A program made the translations under genes and the position numbers. From UBA4416 sp031539425 (GTDB taxonomy: Bacteria > Bacteroidota > Bacteroidia > B-17B0 > Aurantibacillaceae): DNA of 57,602 bases. Below are positions 9,320 through 17,564 of the stretch, in pieces. The stretch spans positions 1-57,602 of the forward strand of contig JAVKLI010000077.1 in assembly GCA_031539425.1 (NCBI GenBank). Direction: 5' to 3'. The notes under the pieces were generated by a model. It searched no databases. It was not told the origin of the DNA and was given only the letters and a program-made list of their open reading frames with translations. Every line of letters begins with the position of its first letter. Positions within the stretch are counted from its first letter, which is position 1.

Positions 9320-10273
9320 ATGAAAATAACCAATTTAATAACTCAATCAAACAACACGCTTTTTTCAATAGAAATTTTACCACCACTAAAAGGTAAATCA
9401 ATTCAATCAATTTATGATAGCATTGATCCTCTCATTGAATTTAAACCCGCCTTTGTAGATGTTACCTACCACCGTGAAGAGTATGTTTATAAAAAACGAG
9501 AAGGTGGCTTTTTAGAAAAAGTAAGCATTCGCAAACGACCGGGAACAGTAGGTATTTGCGCCGCTATTATGAACAAATATAGCGTAGAGGCAGTACCACA
9601 TATTATTTGCGGTGGCTTTACCAAAGCAGAAACAGAAAGTGCCTTAATAGATTTACATTTTTTAGGTATAGATAATGTTTTATTACTTAGAGGCGATAAT
9701 ATTAAAACAGAACCTCAATTTATACCCGAAGAAACTGGTCACCATTATGCTTTAGATTTAGTTAAACAAGTAACCAATATGAATGCTGGCAACTATTATG
9801 ACAACGATTTAAAAGACGCTGCACCCACTAATTTTTGTATAGGTGTAGCTGGATACCCCGAAAAGCACTTTGAAGCCCCCAACCTAACAAGCGATATTAA
9901 TTGGTTAAAAGAAAAAATTAAACATGGTACCAATTATATTATTACACAAATGTTTTTTGATAATAAAAAATATTTTGAATTTGTAAACCTGTGTAAAGCT
10001 AATGATATCAATGTTCCTATAATTCCTGGCCTTAAACCTTTAACAACCAAAAATCAATTAAGCCTATTGCCTAAAATTTTTCATATAGATATTCCAAATG
10101 ATTTATACATAGAAATACAAAAATGCAAAACAGATATTCAAATAAAAGAATTGGGTATAGAATGGTGCATCAATCAAAGCAAAGAACTTAAAAAAGCAAA
10201 CGTACCTTGTTTACACTACTACACTATGGGCACATCTGATAATACCTATAAGGTGGCTAAAGAGATATTTTAA
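9320..10273 (+). CDS. metF: Methylenetetrahydrofolate reductase
   Basis: MetF reduces 5,10-methylene-THF to 5-methyl-THF with FAD, supplying the methyl group for methionine. The 317-residue TIM-barrel protein shows FSIEILPPLKGKS at the start (E near residue 18 is the usual catalytic glutamate position). It also has FVDVTYHREE, the LLLRGDN motif near residue 120, and the FCIGVAGYPEKH and ITQMFFDN segments that line the flavin and folate sites. It starts 3 bases after lptB and is probably on the same transcript. It pairs functionally with glyA (25243), which makes the methylene-THF it uses. Confidence 0.96.
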   Translation: MKITNLITQSNNTLFSIEILPPLKGKSIQSIYDSIDPLIEFKPAFVDVTYHREEYVYKKREGGFLEKVSIRKRPGTVGICAAIMNKYSVEAVPHIICGGFTKAETESALIDLHFLGIDNVLLLRGDNIKTEPQFIPEETGHHYALDLVKQVTNMNAGNYYDNDLKDAAPTNFCIGVAGYPEKHFEAPNLTSDINWLKEKIKHGTNYIITQMFFDNKKYFEFVNLCKANDINVPIIPGLKPLTTKNQLSLLPKIFHIDIPNDLYIEIQKCKTDIQIKELGIEWCINQSKELKKANVPCLHYYTMGTSDNTYKVAKEIF

Positions 10274-10283
10274 TAAAACTTAA

Positions 10284-10300
10284 TAACCTAAATTAGGTTA
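10284..10300. promoter_or_regulatory. Palindrome TAACCTAA-A-TTAGGTTA
   Basis: This perfect 17-base inverted repeat lies 11 bases after the metF stop and just before the cysS promoter box. It could be a weak terminator (6-bp stem, 5-base loop) or an operator at the -33 region of cysS. A related TTAACCT-5-AGGTTAA repeat lies at 432-450. Confidence 0.35.
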
Positions 10301-10312
10301 TCATAAATTTAA

Positions 10313-10320
10313 TAATTTTG
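10313..10320 (+). promoter_or_regulatory. -7 box TAATTTTG of cysS
   Basis: This is an exact TAnnTTTG match. It ends 19 bases before the TTG start codon of cysS, so the predicted leader is only about 13 bases. The upstream palindrome overlaps where the -33 element should lie. Confidence 0.45.
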
Positions 10321-10339
10321 ATGCTTTAATAGTATTCCA

Positions 10340-11809
10340 TTGAATCAACCCTTACATATTTATAACACACTTACCAAAACCAAAGAGTTATTTAAGCCCA
10401 TTAATGCGCCCTTGGTTGGCATGTATGTATGTGGCCCCACAGTATATAGCGATGCCCATTTAGGAAATTGTCGAACATTTACATCGTTTGATATTATTTA
10501 TAGATACTTGCTTCACTTAGGCTATAAAGTAAGATATGTAAGAAACATAACAGATGCAGGACATTTGGAAGGAGATAGAGATATGGGTGATGATAAGTTT
10601 ACTAAAAAAGCGAAAGAATTTGCCTTAGAACCTATGGAAATTGTACAAAAATACACCATAGGTTTTAGAGATATCATGCGACTAATTAATAACTTACCTC
10701 CAAGCATAGAACCTACTGCTACTGGTCATATACTTGAACAGCAAGACATAACCAAACAAATTATAAATAATGGGTTGGCATACGAAGCAAATGGAACTGT
10801 ATATTTTGATGTTGATAAATACGCCAAACTGCATAACTATACTGAACTTACTAATCGTAAGTTAGAAGAACTATATGAAAACACTAGAGATTTAGAAGGG
10901 CAATCTGAAAAAAAAGGTAGACTTGATTTTGCCTTGTGGATAAAAGCTAAACCAGAACATTTAATGAAATGGAATAGCCCTTGGGGAGTTGGGTTTCCGG
11001 GTTGGCATATTGAATGTTCGGCTATGAGTCATAAATATTTAGGCTACACATTTGATATACATGGGGGTGGTATGGATTTGCAGGCAACTCATCATACCAA
11101 TGAAATTGCTCAAAATATGGCTTTTTGTGGCAAAAAACCCGCCAATTACTGGATACATACCAATATGCTTACCGTTAATGGCCAAAAAATGAGCAAAAGT
11201 TTAGGCAATAGTTTTTTGCCTATGGAATTATTTTCGGGTCAACATCCATTATTATCAAAAGGTTTTAACCCAATAGTAGTTAGGTTTTTTATGTTACAAG
11301 CACATTATAGAAGCACTTTAGATTTTAGCAATGATGCTTTGGAGGCTGCAGAAAAAGGATTTAAAAAATTAAAAGATGCCTTTGCTACACTTAATAAATT
11401 AACAGCATCTAATGAATCTTCAGTTAATATCAAACATATAAAAGATGGCTGTTATGCAGCCATGAATGATGATTTTAATACGCCAATGGTAATAGCGCAT
11501 TTTTTTACAATTGTAAAAATTATAAATGCAGCTCAAATTGGCAATGAAAAATTGACTTCTACAGATATTGAACAAATTAAACAATTGTATAAAAATTTTA
11601 TAATTGATATAATGGGGCTGCAAGTACATACAGATAGTATGAATAATGACCAAACATTAAACCAAGTTATGGAATTAGTTTTAGAACTAAGGCAGCAAGC
11701 AAAACTTAACAAAGATTATACCACATCTGATTTAATAAGAGATAAAATAACAAATGCTCATATTCAAATTAATGATTCAAAAGACGGAAGTAATTGGGTG
11801 TTGAAATAA
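10340..11809 (+). CDS. cysS: Cysteinyl-tRNA synthetase (TTG start)
   Basis: CysRS charges tRNA-Cys in the cytoplasm. The 489 residues match the family. VCGPTVYSDAHLGN near residue 30 holds the HIGH signature (HLGN) and the first zinc cysteine. WHIECSAM and the following HHTNE supply the other zinc ligands, and KMSKSLGN is the KMSKS loop. Homologous sequence starts only a few residues after the start. The only start in the right place is TTG at 10340, because the nearby ATG at 10321 is out of frame and soon hits a stop. It has its own -7 box and is separate from metF. Confidence 0.96.
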   Translation: MNQPLHIYNTLTKTKELFKPINAPLVGMYVCGPTVYSDAHLGNCRTFTSFDIIYRYLLHLGYKVRYVRNITDAGHLEGDRDMGDDKFTKKAKEFALEPMEIVQKYTIGFRDIMRLINNLPPSIEPTATGHILEQQDITKQIINNGLAYEANGTVYFDVDKYAKLHNYTELTNRKLEELYENTRDLEGQSEKKGRLDFALWIKAKPEHLMKWNSPWGVGFPGWHIECSAMSHKYLGYTFDIHGGGMDLQATHHTNEIAQNMAFCGKKPANYWIHTNMLTVNGQKMSKSLGNSFLPMELFSGQHPLLSKGFNPIVVRFFMLQAHYRSTLDFSNDALEAAEKGFKKLKDAFATLNKLTASNESSVNIKHIKDGCYAAMNDDFNTPMVIAHFFTIVKIINAAQIGNEKLTSTDIEQIKQLYKNFIIDIMGLQVHTDSMNNDQTLNQVMELVLELRQQAKLNKDYTTSDLIRDKITNAHIQINDSKDGSNWVLK

Positions 11810-11845
11810 TTAATACAGAATTATTAAAAACATACGCCAATAAAT

Positions 11846-13162
11846 TTATAGAATAAGCTCGCCATACAAATCAAAATCATTTGCTTCTGTAATTTTAATG
11901 CTATTAAAAGCCCCTATTTTCATTTGATTTTTTTCATTCATTTTAATCAAAACTTCATTGTCAACATCAGGACTATCATACTCTGTTCTACCTACGTAAT
12001 AGCCGTTTTCTACCCTATCAATTAATGTCTTGTAAGTTTTTCCAACTTTTGTTTGATTTAATGAATATGAAATATCTTGTTGTATTTGCATAATATTATC
12101 CGCACGTTGTTTTTTAACCTCCGATTTTACATTGTCAATTAAATTATAGGCATGTGTGTTTTCTTCATGCGAATAGGTAAAAATACCTAAGCGTTCAAAT
12201 TTTGTGTCTTCTACCCATTTTGCCATTTCTTGATGATGAGCATCTGTTTCACCCGGATAACCTGCAATAAGAGTTGTACGAAGTGCTATATTAGGTACTG
12301 TATCTCGAACTTTTAAAATGAGTTCATTTACTTTTTGTTTGGTAGTTCCTCGCCGCATACTTTCTAATAAGTCATTACTTATATGCTGTAAAGGCATATC
12401 TAAATAGTTACAAATATTAGGTTTATGTTTCATTACTTGCAACACATCTAACGGAAAACCATTAGGAAAAGCATAATGTAAACGTATCCATTCAATACCC
12501 TCAACATCACTGAGTTGTTCTAATAATTCAGCTAATTGGCGTTTTTTATTAATATCTAATCCGTAGTAGGTTAAATCTTGTGCAATTAACAATAACTCTT
12601 TTGTTCCTTTTGATGCCAACAATTTAGCTTGATTTACAAGCGTTTCAATAGGTACCGATTGGTGCTTACCACGCATTAATGGTATAGCACAAAATGAACA
12701 GGGCCTATCACAACCTTCACTAATTTTTAAGTAAGCAAAATGTTGAGGGGTTGTTAATAAACGCTCCCCTATTAATTCTTGTTTATAGTTGGCCTTTAGT
12801 GTTTTTAGTAGCCTTGGTAATTCATTAGTTCCAAAATACGCATCAACTTGTGGAATTTCTTTTTCTAAATCATCTTTATATCTATGGCTTAAACAACCTG
12901 TTACATAAACTTTTTTTACGTGTCCTTGCTCTTTTAAGTTGGTATATTTTAAAATAGTATCTATACTTTCTTGTTTGGCACTTTCTACAAACCCACAAGT
13001 ATTAATTATAACAATTTGATGATTTAACTCATCGCTTTCATGACTAACATCAAACCTATTTGATTTTAGTTGACCCATCAACACTTCACTATCTACAATA
13101 TTTTTACTGCATCCAAGTGTTACAACATTAACACTGTTTTTATTAACTGTTTTTGTTTTCAT
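11846..13162 (-). CDS. rimO: Ribosomal protein S12 methylthiotransferase RimO
   Basis: RimO adds a methylthio group to an aspartate of ribosomal protein S12 using radical SAM chemistry. The 438-residue protein has the MTTase N-terminal domain (VTLGCSKNIVDSEVLMGQL, then NTCGFVESAKQESID and VTGCLSHRY, giving three cysteines for the auxiliary cluster). The radical SAM motif CDRPCSFCAIP lies near residue 151, and a C-terminal TRAM domain ends in FDLYGELIL. The KNIVDSE and QHFAYLKISEGCDRPCSFC patterns separate RimO from MiaB. It converges with cysS across a 36-base gap. Confidence 0.96.
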   Translation of the reverse strand: MKTKTVNKNSVNVVTLGCSKNIVDSEVLMGQLKSNRFDVSHESDELNHQIVIINTCGFVESAKQESIDTILKYTNLKEQGHVKKVYVTGCLSHRYKDDLEKEIPQVDAYFGTNELPRLLKTLKANYKQELIGERLLTTPQHFAYLKISEGCDRPCSFCAIPLMRGKHQSVPIETLVNQAKLLASKGTKELLLIAQDLTYYGLDINKKRQLAELLEQLSDVEGIEWIRLHYAFPNGFPLDVLQVMKHKPNICNYLDMPLQHISNDLLESMRRGTTKQKVNELILKVRDTVPNIALRTTLIAGYPGETDAHHQEMAKWVEDTKFERLGIFTYSHEENTHAYNLIDNVKSEVKKQRADNIMQIQQDISYSLNQTKVGKTYKTLIDRVENGYYVGRTEYDSPDVDNEVLIKMNEKNQMKIGAFNSIKITEANDFDLYGELIL

Positions 13163-13248
13163 TCGTGTTGCTAAAGTATTATTTAGTTTTGTGGTTTAGC
13201 GCTTTAAATAAAAAAATAACGTTTAGCTTAATAAAATGCGCACAATTT

Positions 13249-13767
13249 TTACCATTTAAATACCGCCATGCTATCAGGGTATACCAGTTTGGTGCTTTCG
13301 CGTTTGTTAAAACAATTAATATGAATTAAATTATTTTGATATTGAAAATAGCGGTATAGTAATTTGTTTTTAATAGCAATTTCGTTAGGTTTTACAGTGG
13401 TATTAATAGCTTCTAAATAAACCCAAACAGATTCATCTTTAAGTTCATAACCTATGTAGTGTAACTGTTGCTGGGTGTTATTAACTAAAAATGTAAAATA
13501 GGTTTTTATAAAAGCTTGAATATTTTTTTCAAGCATAGTTTTATCTTTTGGATACTTTAAATCTACTTTAGTTTTAAATTCTGTTTTTAAAGCCTGTTCA
13601 AAATCGTGATCAAAAAATTTAAAGGATAATTGAAATGTTTTTTGTTTTGGACTATAACTAACATTAACAACGCCCACATGAAAAGGGTGTTTGCTAATAG
13701 CCGATATACTTAAGGTGCTTATAAATGCAGCAAATAGCACAATAATTACCCTTTTGTTAATTTTCAT
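13249..13767 (-). CDS. DUF6702 family periplasmic protein
   Basis: The 172-residue protein has a signal or anchor segment (residues 6-24) and then the KHPFHVGVVNVSYSPKQKTFQLSFKFFDHDFEQAL pattern characteristic of this Bacteroidota family (split here: conserved HPFHVG, then the HDFEQAL helix). It ends in a conserved tryptophan (VFKW). Family function is unknown. In many Bacteroidota it neighbours an M1 aminopeptidase, and here the M1 gene lies directly divergent, 123 bases away. A TATATTTG box precedes the start. Confidence 0.8.
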   Translation of the reverse strand: MKINKRVIIVLFAAFISTLSISAISKHPFHVGVVNVSYSPKQKTFQLSFKFFDHDFEQALKTEFKTKVDLKYPKDKTMLEKNIQAFIKTYFTFLVNNTQQQLHYIGYELKDESVWVYLEAINTTVKPNEIAIKNKLLYRYFQYQNNLIHINCFNKRESTKLVYPDSMAVFKW

Positions 13768-13789
13768 TTTACTTATATTTAGTTTTTTT

Positions 13790-13797
13790 CAAATATA
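13790..13797 (-). promoter_or_regulatory. -7 box TATATTTG of the DUF6702 gene
   Basis: On the minus strand this is an exact TAnnTTTG match 23 bases before the ATG at 13767. A CAAA (TTTG on the minus strand) lies upstream, but at 26 rather than about 19 bases. Confidence 0.4.
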
Positions 13798-13890
13798 TCA
13801 TATTAACGCCTTTAATAAGGCTTCAAAAAATCAAATATTTAATATATTTACTTAAAATTACTTATTACAATACTGTTTATAACCTATATA

Positions 13891-16260
13891 ATGAAATCAA
13901 AATTCACCTATTTATTTGCATGCTTTATACTTCTATTAAGCTTTCAAATTGCAGCTCAAAATATTAAAAATAACCCCACATCCAACCATGGTAATAAGTT
14001 TGAGCAATTAGGTACAATTTTAACAACTCCTAACGAACAACGTACAGCCTCTGGTGCTCCAGGTACAAGGTATTGGCAACAAAAAGCCAATTATGATATT
14101 GATGTAACTTTAGATGAGGTAAATAAAAAAATATTAGGAAAAGAAACCATTACTTATTTTAATTTTTCACCAGATGGATTAGATTATTTATGGCTTCAGC
14201 TTGACGAGAATGAACACAAAAGCACCGCACCTAGTCAATATTTTGATAGTAATAAATTTTCAAATGTAGTTGATGAAACCCAACTAAAGTCAAACAACAA
14301 AGAAGAGTTTTTAAAAAATTTAGGTGTTAATATAGAATCTGTAACCGATGCTAATGGTAACACGCTACCTTTTACAATTAATAACACCATGATGCGAGTA
14401 GATTTAAAGCGTCGTTTAGACCCCTACGCTTTTATTAAATTAAACATTAAATGGAATTATACTATTGGAAACCGCATGGTAATTGGCGGACGAGGCGGCT
14501 ACGAATACTTTGCAGAAGATAAAAATTATATATTTACAATTTCTCAATGGTTCCCGAGATTATGTGTGTACAGCGATTTTCAGGGCTGGCAGCATAAGCA
14601 ATTTACTGGTAGAGGCGAGTTTGCATTAGTATTTGGAAATTATAAAGTAAAAATTACGGTACCCCAAGATCATATTGTATGTGCCACCGGCGAGTGTCAA
14701 AATTATGAGCAGGTACTTACGCCTACGCAACTTAAACGTTGGCAAGCAGCCCAACAAAATAAAAATGAGGTTACAGAAATTGTAACATTACAAGAATGTA
14801 TTGCTGCTGAAACTTCCTCAACAACAAATACCAAAACCTGGATATTTAAAGCTGATAGCGTACGAGACTTTGCTTGGGGCAGCTCTCGTAAATTTATGTG
14901 GGATGCCATGCCAATAAAAATTGAGAACAAAAAAATTACTTGTATGAGTTTTTATCCTAAAGAAGCGGCCGCTTTGTACCGCAAATACTCAACTAAAACA
15001 GTGGCACACACATTACGCACGTATTCAAAATTTACTGTAAATTATCCTTATCCCGTTGCTCAAAGTGTAGAAGCAGCCAACGGCATGGAGTACCCAATGA
15101 TTTGTTTTAATTTTGGCCGTACAGAAAAAGATGGTACCTATTCCGAATCTACTAAATATGGTATGCTTGGCGTTATTATTCATGAAGTAGGGCATAATTT
15201 TTTTCCAATGATTATAAATAGTGATGAACGTCAATGGAGTTGGTTTGATGAAGGGCTCAACACCTTTGTGCAATACCTTACCGAGCAAGAGTTTGACAAC
15301 AACTATCCATCACACAGAGGCCCTGCTTACAAGATGGTAGATTATTTAAAACTGCCTAAAGATCAATTGGAGCCCATTATGACTAATAGTGACAACATCA
15401 TTCACTTTGGCCCAAATGCTTACGGTAAGCCTTGCACGGCATTAAATATCTTAAGAGAAACGATTATGGGACGTAAATTATTTGACTTTGCATTTAAAAC
15501 CTATTGCAAACGCTGGGCATTTAAACACCCCACACCTGCCGATTTTTTTAGAACAATGGAAGATGCCAGTGCTGTAGATTTAGATTGGTTTTGGAGAGCT
15601 TGGTTTTATGATATTGAACCAGTTGATATTTCGTTAGATAGCATTAAAGCGTTTAAAATAGTAAAGGGCCTACAAGTACCTATAAAAATGGATACTACCA
15701 CTACTTGGCCAACACCTAAGCCATTTGAATACATTTCTAAAATTAGAAATAGAGAAAGTAATATGCCTTTTTTAGTAGATACAGATACCACACTAAGAGA
15801 TTTTTATTTTTACTACAAACCCGAAATAAAAACAGAAGTTTCAAAAGCAGCTTACAATAGATATAAAAATTATGAAGTTATTTCTGATTCTTCTGAGTAT
15901 AATAAAGACAACCTGTATGGTTACGAGCTTCATTTCACAAACAAAGGCGGGTGTGTGTCGCCTATTATTATTCAGTTTAATTATAAAGATTCTACAAGCA
16001 CTGTAGAATATGTTGATGTAAACATTTGGCGTAAAAATGAAAATCATGCTTATAAAACATTTTTAAAACAAAAAGGAGTTGTTTCAGTTTTAATAGATCC
16101 ATATAAAGAAACGGCAGACATCAATGAAGCAAACAATACATGGAACATTACGGAACCTCTTAACGAATTTGAATTATTTAAAACCAAACAACAAGCTGTA
16201 AGAGGTAAATCTACTGGAGTTAACCCCATGCAAAAGACTCTAAATAAGGCCAGTGAATAA
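13891..16260 (+). CDS. Secreted M1-family zinc metallopeptidase
   Basis: The 789-residue protein has a signal peptide (residues 1-22, ending IAAQ). The M1 catalytic domain carries the zinc motif HEVGHN at residues 431-436 with the third ligand E454 in WFDEGLN, the family's HExxH-18-E spacing. The substrate loop GMEYPM (equivalent of GAMEN) lies near residue 398. The C-terminal 180 residues (after VDLDWFWRAWFYDIEPVDISL) form a helical and then beta domain seen in Bacteroidota homologues. It probably cleaves N-terminal residues from peptides in the periplasm. No T9SS domain is seen, so the protein likely stays in the envelope. It is divergent from the DUF6702 gene. Confidence 0.92.
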   Translation: MKSKFTYLFACFILLLSFQIAAQNIKNNPTSNHGNKFEQLGTILTTPNEQRTASGAPGTRYWQQKANYDIDVTLDEVNKKILGKETITYFNFSPDGLDYLWLQLDENEHKSTAPSQYFDSNKFSNVVDETQLKSNNKEEFLKNLGVNIESVTDANGNTLPFTINNTMMRVDLKRRLDPYAFIKLNIKWNYTIGNRMVIGGRGGYEYFAEDKNYIFTISQWFPRLCVYSDFQGWQHKQFTGRGEFALVFGNYKVKITVPQDHIVCATGECQNYEQVLTPTQLKRWQAAQQNKNEVTEIVTLQECIAAETSSTTNTKTWIFKADSVRDFAWGSSRKFMWDAMPIKIENKKITCMSFYPKEAAALYRKYSTKTVAHTLRTYSKFTVNYPYPVAQSVEAANGMEYPMICFNFGRTEKDGTYSESTKYGMLGVIIHEVGHNFFPMIINSDERQWSWFDEGLNTFVQYLTEQEFDNNYPSHRGPAYKMVDYLKLPKDQLEPIMTNSDNIIHFGPNAYGKPCTALNILRETIMGRKLFDFAFKTYCKRWAFKHPTPADFFRTMEDASAVDLDWFWRAWFYDIEPVDISLDSIKAFKIVKGLQVPIKMDTTTTWPTPKPFEYISKIRNRESNMPFLVDTDTTLRDFYFYYKPEIKTEVSKAAYNRYKNYEVISDSSEYNKDNLYGYELHFTNKGGCVSPIIIQFNYKDSTSTVEYVDVNIWRKNENHAYKTFLKQKGVVSVLIDPYKETADINEANNTWNITEPLNEFELFKTKQQAVRGKSTGVNPMQKTLNKASE

Positions 16261-16275
16261 GTTTAAGAATTTTAA

Positions 16276-16350
16276 TTATTCTAGAACAATTTGACGAATT
16301 ATTTTCTCATCTGATATTACTAAAGAAACTTGCTCAGCTTTTTTACTCAT
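16276..16350 (-). pseudogene. 24-codon remnant resembling the start of an ORF6N/KilA-type gene
   Basis: An ATG-started frame of 24 codons reads MSKKAEQVSLVISDEKIIRQ and then IVLE before a stop. The I-S-D-E-x-I-I pattern resembles the first residues of ORF6N-domain phage-type DNA-binding proteins, which then continue for over 150 residues. Nothing more of such a gene is visible downstream. It lies next to an XRE-gene fragment in the same orientation, so the stretch may be gene debris. The identification rests on a dozen residues and is weak. Confidence 0.25.
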
Positions 16351-16380
16351 GTTTTTTAATTACTATATTGTTAAATAAAC

Positions 16381-16450
16381 TCCCCACCAATGCCTCCAAA
16401 ACCTTTATACGCAAGTCTTTTTCGACGACGAGTTTTTCGACAAGGCTTTT
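16381..16450 (-). pseudogene. Orphan 3' fragment of an XRE regulator gene
   Basis: Read on the minus strand, this segment encodes LVEKLVVEKDLRIKVLEALVG, closely matching the C-terminal coiled tail of the intact XRE protein at 17014-17373 (YEKLLTEKDLRIKALEALVGK). DNA positions 16381-16440 match 17019-17078 at about 49 of 60 bases by eye. No helix-turn-helix part precedes it, so it is the leftover end of a duplicated or replaced regulator gene. The two copies flank the RelE-type toxin-antitoxin pair as direct repeats. Confidence 0.7.
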
Positions 16451-16536
16451 AAATATTAGTTAATTTTATTACTCAGATTAGAATATTTTTTATACTAATA
16501 TTTTATTTTTAATTATTAGCTTTGAAAAAAAATAAT

Positions 16537-16725
16537 ATGAAAGGCGTTAGTTACATAACTGATAATAAGAATTTAAAAAAAGCTATTGTTATTGACTTAA
16601 AAACAATTGAACAAAAACATGAAGATGTTCATGAATTTATAGATGTATTAGTAGCTGAATCTCGTAAATATGGTGAACATGTAAGCTGGGACGCAGCTAA
16701 AAATATTTTGAAGCAAAAAAAATAA
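16537..16725 (+). CDS. Probable type II antitoxin
   Basis: The protein has 62 residues from the ATG at 16537 (MKGVSYITDNKNLKKAIVID). A TTG at 16522 would add five residues, but the ATG sits directly before the conserved-looking beta-strand start. The sequence has an N-terminal strand pattern (VSYITDNKNLKKAIVIDL) followed by an acidic helix, like small antitoxins paired with RelE/ParE toxins in Bacteroidota. The toxin gene begins 6 bases after its stop. The antitoxin would neutralise the toxin and repress the pair. The call depends mainly on the neighbour. Confidence 0.7.
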   Translation: MKGVSYITDNKNLKKAIVIDLKTIEQKHEDVHEFIDVLVAESRKYGEHVSWDAAKNILKQKK

Positions 16726-16731
16726 AATTTA

Positions 16732-16989
16732 ATGTACTACATTAATATTGAAAAACATGCTTTAAAAGAATTAGAACAAATTCCAAAAAAAGACTCTAAA
16801 CATATTATTATAGCTATAGAGAAGTTAGCTACAAATCCTCGACCCCTAGGTTCTAAAAAGCTAAAAGGTGAACGTGAATATATATGGCAAATTAGAATTG
16901 GAAACTATAGAGTGTTATATTGTATTGACGATTCACTTAAAATACTTGGCATTAGAAAAATAGGACATAGAAAGAAAATTTATAAGTAG
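16732..16989 (+). CDS. RelE/ParE-family toxin
   Basis: The 85-residue protein shows the RelE/ParE fold pattern. ALKELEQIPKKDSKHIIIAIEKLATNPRP is the two-helix part (conserved ALKELEQIP and NPRP). KLKGEREYIWQIRIGNYRVLYCID is the central sheet with W, R and the GNYRVLY motif, and IRKIGHRKKIY is the C-terminal basic strand with the H-R-x-x-I-Y end. RelE members cleave mRNA on the ribosome and ParE members poison gyrase. The GHRKKIY end fits the RelE/YafQ side better, but this is not decisive. It forms an operon with the preceding antitoxin. Confidence 0.88.
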   Translation: MYYINIEKHALKELEQIPKKDSKHIIIAIEKLATNPRPLGSKKLKGEREYIWQIRIGNYRVLYCIDDSLKILGIRKIGHRKKIYK

Positions 16990-17013
16990 AACATGTGTTA
17001 AATATTCTTTTAA

Positions 17014-17373
17014 TTATTTCCCCACCAACGCCTCCAGCGCCTTTATCCGTAAGTCTTTTTCGGTCAAGAGTTTTTCGTAGAGTTCTATGTTTTTGTCATT
17101 TAGGTAATTGTATGAAGGTGCAGTATTAATTTGACTGATGCCACCAGACTGATGTGTGTTATTCAAAATTGCCTCCGCATTAAGCTCTAGTATTTTATTA
17201 AAGCTGATGTTTAAAAACTTGGCTATTTTTTCTATCGTTTCTATTGTAATATTATTGCCAGCGCTTTCAATATTACTGTATGTTTTTTGACTTATACCTA
17301 AGCCTTCTGCCATGGCTTGTTGACTAAAATTTTTTAGCTCTCTTAATTTTTTAATATTGGCACCTACATTCAT
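17014..17373 (-). CDS. XRE-family transcriptional regulator
   Basis: The 119-residue protein has an N-terminal HTH_3 domain (residues 4-62: NIKKLRELKNFSQQAMAEGL, then SQKTYSNIESAG, then FLNISFNKILEL). The C-terminal helical tail (about residues 95-119, EKLLTEKDLRIKALEALVG) likely mediates oligomerisation. It is transcribed away from the RiPP-like operon. Three palindromic sites at exact 20-bp spacing lie directly before its start, so it probably represses itself and controls the neighbouring precursor gene. A fragment of a second copy lies at 16381-16450. The HTH call is secure. The regulatory target is inferred from position. Confidence 0.92.
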   Translation of the reverse strand: MNVGANIKKLRELKNFSQQAMAEGLGISQKTYSNIESAGNNITIETIEKIAKFLNISFNKILELNAEAILNNTHQSGGISQINTAPSYNYLNDKNIELYEKLLTEKDLRIKALEALVGK

Positions 17374-17377
17374 AAAA

Positions 17378-17432
17378 TTACTAACTTAGAAATTATTTTA
17401 CTAAATTAGTAATAATTCTTCTAAATTAGAAG
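17378..17432. promoter_or_regulatory. Three operator palindromes at exact 20-bp spacing
   Basis: Three 15-base sites follow the pattern TTnCTAA-N-TTAGnAA. Site 1 (17378-17392) is TTACTAA-C-TTAGAAA, site 2 (17398-17412) is the perfect TTACTAA-A-TTAGTAA, and site 3 (17418-17432) is the perfect CTTCTAA-A-TTAGAAG. Centres are at 17385, 17405 and 17425. Site 1 starts 5 bases upstream of the XRE start codon. Spacing of about two helical turns fits cooperative binding of XRE dimers on one DNA face, with control of both divergent units. Confidence 0.8.
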
Positions 17433-17464
17433 CAAAACGCAGCTGTTTTTTGAAACCTTGCCTT

Positions 17465-17497
17465 TACCTTCGTGTAAAGCCTCACACGGTGTGCGGC
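17465..17497 (+). promoter_or_regulatory. Putative promoter and 5' hairpin of the precursor operon
   Basis: TACCTTCG (17465-17472) matches TAnnTTTG at 7 of 8 bases. A TTTG lies 12 bases upstream (17449-17452), closer than usual. Transcription would begin near 17479, exactly at the GC-rich inverted repeat GCCTCACACGGTGTGCGGC (17479-17497), so the message would start with a small hairpin. The operator array ends 33 bases upstream. Confidence 0.5.
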
Positions 17498-17544
17498 ACT
17501 AACAAATAAAAAATATATAAGATGAAAAATGAAAAGAAAATAGC

Positions 17545-17564
17545 TTTCAATGAATTTCAATGAA
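17545..17564 (+). repeat. Perfect 10-bp tandem duplication at the precursor start
   Basis: TTTCAATGAA occurs twice in a row (17545-17554 and 17555-17564). An ATG at 17522 begins MKNEKKIAFNE and hits TGA at 17561. With one copy of the unit removed, that frame would join the precursor exactly (MKNEKKIAFNEKDLDLF). The duplication therefore moved the apparent original start out of frame and supplied the start now available at 17550. Confidence 0.85.
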
